Positions 44,801 to 51,027 of a stretch of DNA of 51,027 bases are shown here, in pieces (the first letter of the stretch is position 1; each line of letters opens with the position of its first letter). The position numbers were made by a program, and so were the translations under genes. Origin of the DNA: Gammaproteobacteria bacterium (lineage in GTDB: Bacteria; Pseudomonadota; Gammaproteobacteria; Steroidobacterales; Rariloculaceae); contig JAJEFE010000019.1 of assembly GCA_022820625.1 (NCBI GenBank), positions 1 to 51,027 of the forward strand, in the 5' to 3' direction. Under the pieces are notes generated by a model, which was given only the letters and a program-made list of their open reading frames with translations, had not been told where the DNA came from and did not search any database.

Positions 44801-46366
44801 TCAAACCTCGAAAAAATACTCCCGCAGGTAGTATTCGAATGATTGTCCGGACTCGGCCTCCAGCCGCGCTTGCTCTTCCAGCGATTCACGGGCCAGTTCG
44901 TCGAGCCACGCCTCTTTCCCGGCCGGCAGCCGAAGCTCCGAGAAATAGCGATGCTGCTGGCGGGAGGTCTCGAGCGCCAGTTCGAAAAAGCTCGCGCCCT
45001 CCGAGCGCATGTGTTGCAGGATCTGCGCCGAGGGCGTCCGTTCGGGGTCCCTGGCCGATGTCAGTTGCGCCTCCACCGAGTCCACGTAACCGTTGTCGTC
45101 CTCATCCAGCAGGGCGGCTATGTCGCGAATTTCCGCAAGCACATCCCCGGCCCAACGGGCCAGTCCCACGGTACGACCGCCGCGGGGCAGCGCAAGTCCG
45201 GGACGGCGCCCCTCCCGCGCCACGAGCAGGTCGCGCTCGTCGATCTCCGCCTGCTCCGCCGAATCAATGAGGGGACTGTCGTTCAACAGGCAGTACAGCA
45301 GCAATGCTTCGACAAATCGCAGCTGTTGTGCGTTCACGCCCAGCGGATCCATCATGTTGAGATCGAGCGTCCTGACCTCCAGGTATTTGACCCCGTTGTC
45401 CCGCAGCGCGACCGTTGGCCGGTGGGGGTTGTCCGCCGGGGGTTTCGGCCGGATCGGGCTGTAGTATTCCGCTTCGATCTGCAGGGTATTCGTATTGAGT
45501 TGCCGATACTCACCGTCGGCGAGCACACCGATCGCTTCATAGCGGGGATTGGACGTGGTGACGGCCGCCACCATGCCTGCCAGGTAATCATCCAGCGAAT
45601 TCATCGAGATTTGCAGTTCGGATTGCGAACGGTTCCGGTAGCCGATGTCGCTCATGCGCAGGGAGGTGCCGTAGGGCGCGAACCACGTATCGGCATCGAG
45701 TTCCCGCAAGTACGGGCTTCGAGCGGTAGGAAACGACTTGCAGAATGCGGGAGAAGCGCCGAAGAGATAGATGAGCAGCCAGGCGAGGCGACGATAGTTT
45801 CGTATCGCGCCCATGTACCGGTGGGAAATGAAATCCTTGAGGCTCAGGTTCGAGGGTTCCCGTTCGTAAAGGAGCCTCCAGAAATCCAACGGCGCCGAGT
45901 AGTTGAAATGCACGCCGGAGATCGTCTGCATGGCCCGTCCGTACCGAAACCCGAGTCCGCGCCGGTATACCGACCTCAATTTGCCGGGATTGGACGATCC
46001 GTAGACGGCGATGGGAACCTTGTCGCCCGAAGGGATCCTGCAGGGCATGCTTTGCGCCCACAGCAACTCATCCTCCAGGTGCTTCGCAACGTATATGTGA
46101 AGATCGCACAGGAATTGCAGCGTCTCCCAGTTGCTGGGGTACGGAGGCGTGACCAGTTCGGGCAACGCCTCGGAATAGTCGGTGGTGAGGTGCGGATGGG
46201 TCAGCGCCGAGCCAAGTCCTTGCGGATGCTGCGTGTGAGCCAGGTAACCCCTGCCGTCAACGCGAAGGCTTTCCTTTTCGAGGCCGCGCAACCCGCGCCG
46301 CAACCGCGACGCATTGTCCCGGTCACTCAACCAGGCGAGCCGAGAATCCAGCGAACGATGTTCCAT
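44801..46366 (-). CDS. gshA: Glutamate-cysteine ligase
   Basis: About 521 aa of the gammaproteobacterial GshA type, the first step of glutathione synthesis. ATG 46366 (MEHRSLDSRLAWL) is preferred over an in-frame TTG at 46384. Motifs: RGLEKESLRV near the start, PLTHPHLTTDYSEA-like HPHLTTDYSEALPELVTP, MQTISGVHFNYSAP and RTLDLNMMDPLGVN. It is cytosolic. The gene is divergent from the small secreted paralogs. Confidence 0.96.
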   Translation of the reverse strand: MEHRSLDSRLAWLSDRDNASRLRRGLRGLEKESLRVDGRGYLAHTQHPQGLGSALTHPHLTTDYSEALPELVTPPYPSNWETLQFLCDLHIYVAKHLEDELLWAQSMPCRIPSGDKVPIAVYGSSNPGKLRSVYRRGLGFRYGRAMQTISGVHFNYSAPLDFWRLLYEREPSNLSLKDFISHRYMGAIRNYRRLAWLLIYLFGASPAFCKSFPTARSPYLRELDADTWFAPYGTSLRMSDIGYRNRSQSELQISMNSLDDYLAGMVAAVTTSNPRYEAIGVLADGEYRQLNTNTLQIEAEYYSPIRPKPPADNPHRPTVALRDNGVKYLEVRTLDLNMMDPLGVNAQQLRFVEALLLYCLLNDSPLIDSAEQAEIDERDLLVAREGRRPGLALPRGGRTVGLARWAGDVLAEIRDIAALLDEDDNGYVDSVEAQLTSARDPERTPSAQILQHMRSEGASFFELALETSRQQHRYFSELRLPAGKEAWLDELARESLEEQARLEAESGQSFEYYLREYFFEV

Positions 46367-46437
46367 GGGTGACCGATCCACCAACCTGCCCGGCCGGTCG
46401 CCCCGGGCAAAAGGCCGGCGGGACCCGGGGGCGGCCC

Positions 46438-46443
46438 ATTATA
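46438..46443 (-). promoter_or_regulatory. -10 box candidate for gshA
   Basis: On the minus strand this is a consensus TATAAT about 70 nt before the gshA start codon. A TTGACC lies upstream but only 11 nt away, too close for a standard -35, so the -35 region is unclear. Confidence 0.45.
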
Positions 46444-46521
46444 CGCACTGCGGTGGTCAACCCGACTTCGCGGACGATGGCAATACGCACCGAACCGGAT
46501 CTACGCGGCGGCCGCTTCGCT

Positions 46522-46551
46522 TTGGCATCGCCTACGGCGTTTTAGTATAGT
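46522..46551 (+). promoter_or_regulatory. Sigma-70 promoter before the small secreted paralogs
   Basis: TTGGCA (46522-46527) and TATAGT (46546-46551) are separated by 18 nt. The predicted transcript starts near 46558, which rules out the open frame's GTG at 46550 and points to a start at 46571 or later. Confidence 0.6.
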
Positions 46552-46570
46552 GCGGCACGATTCCCGCACA

Positions 46571-46984
46571 TTGGGCAAAGCCATCAGCATCCTCCGACTA
46601 ACCGTTGCGTTAATTGCGCTCGCTGGCGGAAGCGCGGCGATCGCCTGCGAATACCCTCCCCTCGTCACCATCCCCGAGGGACGTGAGGCGACCCTTGAAG
46701 AAATGCTCGAAGCACAAACGGCAGTCAGGAACTATGTCACCGCCATGGAGGCCTATCTGGCCTGCGTGGACGAAGAGATGACGGTGGCCGGCGAGGACGC
46801 CCCGGTAACATTCAAGAACATCATGTTCAGCCGGCACAATGTAGCGGTGGCGGAGATGGAATTCGTCGCAAACCATTTCAACGAACAGATTCAACTTTAT
46901 CGGTGCAGCACCGGAACGGGTGCGGACACATCGGGTCAGGACTCGGCAGCAACCGACAAATGTGCCGAAATTCTGGCCGAATAA
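46571..46984 (+). CDS. Small secreted helical protein, paralog 1
   Basis: About 137 aa if the TTG at 46571 is the start; GTG 46550 falls inside a likely promoter. A signal peptide (ISILRLTVALIALAGGSAA) is followed by the mature start CEYPP. The mature chain is mainly alpha-helical, with cysteines at the mature N terminus, in YLACVDEE and near the C terminus (YRCSTG, DKCAEI). It shares the framework EATLxEMLxAQ, VRxxxxAMExYLxC and FNE with the next gene. It resembles no family that I know. It lies divergent from gshA. Confidence 0.7.
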   Translation: MGKAISILRLTVALIALAGGSAAIACEYPPLVTIPEGREATLEEMLEAQTAVRNYVTAMEAYLACVDEEMTVAGEDAPVTFKNIMFSRHNVAVAEMEFVANHFNEQIQLYRCSTGTGADTSGQDSAATDKCAEILAE

Positions 46985-47064
46985 CCACGGAGCCCGACAC
47001 CACCCGAACCGGTAGTCTTCTCTTGCAATTCGCGATTCGCGTCCTATTACCCTGAGGAAAAACC

Positions 47065-47409
47065 ATGAAACTGTCTCGCCCCTTTATCTTTCTCGCCGCA
47101 CTGGGCAGTGCGATGTCCGCGCTTGCCTGCGATATGCCCGCCGAGGTCGTTATTCCGAACGGAGAAGAAGCCACACTGGACGAGATGCTGGCCGCACAGT
47201 CCGGCGTGAGGGATTTCATTGCCGCGATGGAAGAATACCTGACCTGCATGGATGGTGAAATCGAGGCCATGGGAGAAGAGGCGAACGAGGAAGAACACGC
47301 GGCGATGGTCGAGCAATACAATAGCGGCGTGGACCAGATGGAAGATGTCGCGGCCCGGTTCAACGAAGCGCGGCAGCAGTACCAGGACGCGCAGGCGACG
47401 GAGAACTGA
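47065..47409 (+). CDS. Small secreted helical protein, paralog 2
   Basis: A 114-aa protein with a good ribosome site (GAGGAAAAACC before ATG) and a signal peptide ([21 protein letters not shown]) ending before CDMPAEV. It is a shorter version of the preceding gene: [20 protein letters not shown], then MEEYLTCMD and FNEARQQY. Two cysteines remain (mature N terminus and TCMD), which could form one disulfide. The gap after paralog 1 is 80 nt. A tandem duplication is evident, but the role is unknown. Confidence 0.75.
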   Translation: MKLSRPFIFLAALGSAMSALACDMPAEVVIPNGEEATLDEMLAAQSGVRDFIAAMEEYLTCMDGEIEAMGEEANEEEHAAMVEQYNSGVDQMEDVAARFNEARQQYQDAQATEN

Positions 47410-47489
47410 CGGCCGGTCGCCCTGTCGGCTGCAAACCCTGCCCTGCCGCCGCGAGGCGCCTGCACCCCCTATGGGAACTCCCGACCGCC

Positions 47490-48479
47490 ATGAATGATTC
47501 CAGAAAATCGCCGCTGCGCGTCGCCATCACGGGCGCCGCGGGACAGATCGGCTACCAATTGTCCTTCCGAATCGCCTCCGGCCAGTTGTTCGGTCCGGAT
47601 CAGCCCGTGATCCTTCAGTTGATCGAGATCCCTCCCGCCATGGACGCGTTGAAGGGCGTCGCGATGGAACTTGACGATTGCGCCTTCGACGCCCTGGACG
47701 GGGTCGTGTTGACCGATCAGCCGGAAGTGGGCTTCAGGGACACGCAGTACGCGCTGCTGGTGGGCGCCCGGCCACGCACCGCGGACATGGAGCGCAAGGA
47801 CCTGCTGATGGCCAACGCGCAGATATTTTCGGTCCAGGGACGGGCACTGAATGCTGTCGCCGACCGGAACGTGAGGGTCCTGGTGGTCGGCAACCCCGCC
47901 AACACCAATGCACTCATCGCCCGGACCCACGCGCCAGACCTGGACCCCGGGAATTTCACCGCCATGACGCGCCTGGACCACAACCGCGCCAAGGCGCAAC
48001 TGGCGATCAGGAGCGGGGCTCATGTCAGCGACGTGCGGGGCGTGATCATCTGGGGCAATCATTCGGCGACCCAGTATCCCGACATCGCGCATGCGACCAT
48101 CGCCGGCCAGCCGGCTGCCGATGCCGTTCCGGCGGACTGGTACCGGGAAGAATTCATTCCCACCGTTCAGCAGCGGGGCACGGCGATTATCAGGGCGCGG
48201 GGGGCGTCCTCGGCGGCCTCGGCCGCGTCGGCCGCCATCGATCACGTGCGGGACTGGGCGCTGGGCACGGCCGACAATGACTGGGTGAGCATGGGGGTCG
48301 CGTCGGACGGCAGCTACGGTATCTCGGAGGGCGTCGTCTATTCCTATCCGGTGCGCTGCCCGGGCGGCGGACGCTACGAGATTGTCCAGGGACTGGAAAT
48401 CGACGAATTCAGCCGGGAACGAATGGACGCCTCGGATGCCGAGTTGCGCGAAGAGCGGGGGAACGTTGATGGACTTTAG
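47490..48479 (+). CDS. mdh: Malate dehydrogenase
   Basis: A 329-aa NAD-dependent enzyme of the long, cytosolic-type MDH group. [20 protein letters not shown] carries the dinucleotide loop. [27 protein letters not shown] (substrate-binding arginines), [25 protein letters not shown] and [13 protein letters not shown] (catalytic His) are all present. It works in the TCA cycle, interconverting malate and oxaloacetate. A full-length gene; fadE follows 51 nt later. Confidence 0.96.
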   Translation: MNDSRKSPLRVAITGAAGQIGYQLSFRIASGQLFGPDQPVILQLIEIPPAMDALKGVAMELDDCAFDALDGVVLTDQPEVGFRDTQYALLVGARPRTADMERKDLLMANAQIFSVQGRALNAVADRNVRVLVVGNPANTNALIARTHAPDLDPGNFTAMTRLDHNRAKAQLAIRSGAHVSDVRGVIIWGNHSATQYPDIAHATIAGQPAADAVPADWYREEFIPTVQQRGTAIIRARGASSAASAASAAIDHVRDWALGTADNDWVSMGVASDGSYGISEGVVYSYPVRCPGGGRYEIVQGLEIDEFSRERMDASDAELREERGNVDGL

Positions 48480-48530
48480 CAGGTCCAATATCTAGTCTGA
48501 GGAAGGCGCGGACCCGGAGGCTTATTCAGC

Positions 48531-50969
48531 GTGGCAACCTTGTTCTGGCTCATCGTATTCCTGGGAGCCTTCTTCGCGCTGATCTACAACCGCGTCGAGC
48601 TGCGCCTCTCCACGGCCATCCTCGGCGCCGTTCTGGTCGCCTTCACGTCGTTCTCCGGCGCGGGACTTTTCTGGCTGTTCATACTCTGGGTGCTGTTCGC
48701 CGGGTTCGCTTTGCTGAACGTCGAAGCGTTGCGCCGCGAACGAATCAGCGCACCGATTCTGGATGTTCTGAAGAAGCTGCTGCCAAGGCTCTCGGACACG
48801 GAGCGGGCGGCGCTGGAAGCCGGATCGGTCTGGTGGGAAGGTGAACTGTTCTCGGGCATGCCCGACTGGCGGCAGTTGTCCAGGCTGCCCGCACCGAAAC
48901 TGACCGAAGCCGAGCAAGCCTTTCTCGACGGCCCCACCGAGGAACTGTGCAGCCTGGCGGAAGAATGGCCGATCACCCATGACTTGCAGGACCTGCCGGA
49001 GCCTGTGTGGAACTTCATCCGGGAAAAGGGCTTCTTCTCGCTGATCATCCCGGAAGAATACGGCGGCAAGGGATTCTCGCCGCTGGCGATATCCATGATC
49101 CTCGCCAAGCTCGCCTCGCGCACGGGAACGGCCTCTACCACGGTCGGTGTCCCCAATTCGCTCGGTCCCGCGGAGTTGTTGCTGCACTACGGCACCGAGG
49201 AGCAGAAGCAACGCTGGCTTCCGGGGCTGGCCTCCGCCGAGGAAATTCCCTGCTTCGCCCTCACTTCGATTCACGCAGGCTCCGACGCCACCGGGCTGAT
49301 CGACAGCGGCGTGGTTTGCAAGGGCGAGTTCGACGGCGAGGAGATCGTCGGCATCCGCCTGAACTGGGACAAGCGTTATATCACCCTGGCGCCGGTGGCC
49401 ACGGTGCTCGGCCTGGCCTTCAAGCTTTACGACCCGGATCACCTTATCGGCGAGAAGGACGAGTACGGGATCACCGCGGCGCTGATCCCGACGGACCTGC
49501 CGGGCGTTGAGATCGGCAACCGCCACCTGCCCATCGGCATCCCGTTCCTGAACGGGCCGACCCGGGGCAAGGATGTCTTCGCGCCGCTGGACTGCATCAT
49601 CGGCGGCCAGGAGATGGCGGGAGAAGGCTGGCGGATGCTGGTGGAACTGCTGAGCGCGGGACGCGGCATCGTCCTGCCCAGCAATGCCGTCGGAGGAGCC
49701 ATGGGGGCTGTCTACGCCACCGGGGCGTACGCGCGGATTCGCAAACAGTTCAACGTGCCTATCAGCGAATTCCACGGCATCGGTGAATCGCTGGCGCGCA
49801 TGACAGGCTATACGTACATCATGACGGCCGCCTCCCGCGTGACGTGCGCGGCATTGAACGAAGGCGAAAAACCAGCCGTTCCGACCGCCATCCTCAAGTA
49901 CCACAACACCGAGATGAGCCGCCGGGTGGCCAACGACGCCATGGATATCCATGGCGGCAAGGGCGTCATGCGCGGGCCGACCAATTACCTCGCAACCGCT
50001 TACACGTCCCTGCCCATCTCCATCACGGTGGAAGGGGCGAACATCCTCACCCGAAACCTGATCATCTTCGGCCAGGGCGCGATCCGCTGCCATCCCTTCG
50101 TACTCAGGGAGATGCAGGCGGCGGCTGAGGAGGACCCGGGCAGGGCGCTGGAGGCGTTCGACCGGCTGGTCTTCGGCCATGTCGGTTACACGCTCTCCAA
50201 CGCACTGCGATCGTTCGTGCTGGGGCTGACTCACGGCCGCCTGTCCCGCACGCCAACCAGCGGCCCCGTAGGACGCTACTACCAGCACATCAACCGCTTC
50301 AGCGCCGCATTCGCGCTGGCATGCGACGCATCCATGTTCCTGGTCGGCGGGGAACTGAAACGCAAGGAACAGCTATCGGCCCGCCTGGGCGACATTCTGA
50401 GCTATCTCTATCTCGCCTCCATGGTCCTGAAGCACCACCAGGATCAGGGCAGCCCATCCGACGACGTCCCATTGGTGGAATGGAGCTGCCGCACCCTGAT
50501 GTTCAAGGCCCAACAGCAACTGGACGGGCTGCTGCGAAACCTCCCGAACCCATGGGCCGTCGCAGCCTTGCGCATCCTGATCTTCCCGCGCGGAAAGACC
50601 TACTCCCCGCCGGCCGACAAACTCGACCAGCAAATCGCCGCTCTCGTTACCCATCCCACCGAGGCCCGAAGCCGCCTCTGCGAAGGCATCTACGCAGCCG
50701 GCGAGCCCGCCAACCCCCTGGGCCAACTGCAAGCAGTTCTCGAGATGGCCGACGAGGTCAAACCCCTCGAAAGCAAGCTTCGCGAAGCACGCCGATCCGG
50801 CCAGATAAGCGGCGGGACACTGACCGCCCGAATCACCGAAGCCCAGCAAGCCGGCATTCTCTCCTCCGCCGAGGCTGCCGAAATGCAGGCCTTCGACGAA
50901 GCCGTCATGAGCCTGCTTACCGTCGACGAGTTCACCCCCGACGAACTGGGCCCGAATACTCCTGCATAG
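48531..50969 (+). CDS. fadE: Acyl-CoA dehydrogenase, FadE type
   Basis: An 812-aa enzyme from GTG 48531, the long gammaproteobacterial FadE form. Two N-terminal membrane segments (LFWLIVFLGAFFALIY and LFWLFILWVLFAGFALL) come before the catalytic domain. Core motifs: FSLIIPEEYGGKGFSPLA, ASTTVGVPNSLGPAELLLHY, CFALTSIHAGSDA and MDIHGGKGVMRGP. The C-terminal extension of about 200 aa fits FadE. It introduces the trans-2 double bond in fatty acyl-CoA at the membrane. A palindromic element begins 30 nt after the stop. Confidence 0.96.
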   Translation: MATLFWLIVFLGAFFALIYNRVELRLSTAILGAVLVAFTSFSGAGLFWLFILWVLFAGFALLNVEALRRERISAPILDVLKKLLPRLSDTERAALEAGSVWWEGELFSGMPDWRQLSRLPAPKLTEAEQAFLDGPTEELCSLAEEWPITHDLQDLPEPVWNFIREKGFFSLIIPEEYGGKGFSPLAISMILAKLASRTGTASTTVGVPNSLGPAELLLHYGTEEQKQRWLPGLASAEEIPCFALTSIHAGSDATGLIDSGVVCKGEFDGEEIVGIRLNWDKRYITLAPVATVLGLAFKLYDPDHLIGEKDEYGITAALIPTDLPGVEIGNRHLPIGIPFLNGPTRGKDVFAPLDCIIGGQEMAGEGWRMLVELLSAGRGIVLPSNAVGGAMGAVYATGAYARIRKQFNVPISEFHGIGESLARMTGYTYIMTAASRVTCAALNEGEKPAVPTAILKYHNTEMSRRVANDAMDIHGGKGVMRGPTNYLATAYTSLPISITVEGANILTRNLIIFGQGAIRCHPFVLREMQAAAEEDPGRALEAFDRLVFGHVGYTLSNALRSFVLGLTHGRLSRTPTSGPVGRYYQHINRFSAAFALACDASMFLVGGELKRKEQLSARLGDILSYLYLASMVLKHHQDQGSPSDDVPLVEWSCRTLMFKAQQQLDGLLRNLPNPWAVAALRILIFPRGKTYSPPADKLDQQIAALVTHPTEARSRLCEGIYAAGEPANPLGQLQAVLEMADEVKPLESKLREARRSGQISGGTLTARITEAQQAGILSSAEAAEMQAFDEAVMSLLTVDEFTPDELGPNTPA

Positions 50970-50999
50970 TCTCCTCACCGCACCACCGCGCCTGACTAA

Positions 51000-51027
51000 G
51001 CGAGGGCGTGCGCGAACAGCCCTTGCC
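51000..51027. repeat. Dispersed palindromic element, copy E (cut by window end)
   Basis: The last 28 nt (GCGAGGGCGTGCGCGAACAG, then CCCTTGCC) match the first 28 nt of the copy D left arm with two differences. Only the arm is visible. Orientation cannot be told, because both arms of a copy are complementary. Confidence 0.7.

Noticed and set aside
46550..46570. GTG at 46550 as the start of the first small secreted paralog
   Set aside because: It overlaps the last bases of the best -10 box (TATAGT 46546-46551), so a transcript starting downstream could not use it.
48522..50288. Antisense 588-codon frame over fadE
   Set aside because: It is a shadow; fadE motifs run through the whole region on the plus strand.

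Overview
The window is GC-rich and densely coded. The gene set points to a free-living heterotrophic gammaproteobacterium: an 812-aa FadE-type acyl-CoA dehydrogenase, an E. coli-type GshA, a DacB/PBP4, two TonB-dependent receptors, a Tsx-like porin and many secreted hydrolases. The lineage is inferred from gene types only. No rRNA, tRNA, CRISPR array, transposase or phage gene was seen.

Layout. 1-77 holds a partial copy of a dispersed palindromic element. 172-2293 holds dacB and, divergently, a MazEF-type toxin-antitoxin pair with a palindromic operator. 2325-4518 holds a secreted cyclase-fold hydrolase and a secreted NHL propeller. 4520-6794 is a sigma-54 regulator with two PAS domains, divergent from a small secreted protein that has a sigma-54-type promoter and ACGG-N4-CCGT dyads upstream. 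7020-13799 holds dihydroorotase, proline iminopeptidase, an M16 protease and a DUF6152-type pair. 13985-24875 is a Gld-type ABC gene set (ATPase, permease, GldG-like, DUF4340). It is split in the middle by a subtilase with a separate prodomain-like gene and by a histidine kinase fused to a response regulator with its own DNA-binding domain. 24990-28728 holds a PQQ-type sugar dehydrogenase, a glycosyltransferase, a methyltransferase and a 2OG-Fe(II) oxygenase. 28825-34881 holds two divergent TonB-dependent receptors, one interrupted by an in-frame amber codon. 35044-42088 holds an amidohydrolase, a Tsx-like channel and a tandem pair of SLC13 permeases with four RCK_C-like domains each. 42371-50969 holds quinone oxidoreductase, ferredoxin-reductase-like, gshA, two small secreted paralogs, mdh and fadE.

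Most unusual signal. A family of about 140-160 bp palindromic elements occurs at 1-77 (partial), 8411-8549, 12431-12591, 42200-42344, 51000-51027 (partial), with a degenerate tandem copy at 42128-42195. Each complete copy has perfect 27-38 bp outer inverted repeats around an 83-85 nt core that folds into two further hairpins. Arms match perfectly within a copy but differ between copies, and the first core hairpin shows compensatory changes. Every copy lies within about 100 nt after a stop codon. Both window ends fall inside copies, so the window may be a contig broken at this repeat.

How the genes fit together. The 28.8-42.1 kb half looks like an uptake and catabolism region: outer-membrane TonB receptors and a Tsx-like channel, a periplasmic amidohydrolase, and inner-membrane SLC13 permeases. 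Secreted proteases and peptidases at 8.6-18.9 kb would fit protein or peptide scavenging. The substrates cannot be read from the sequence.
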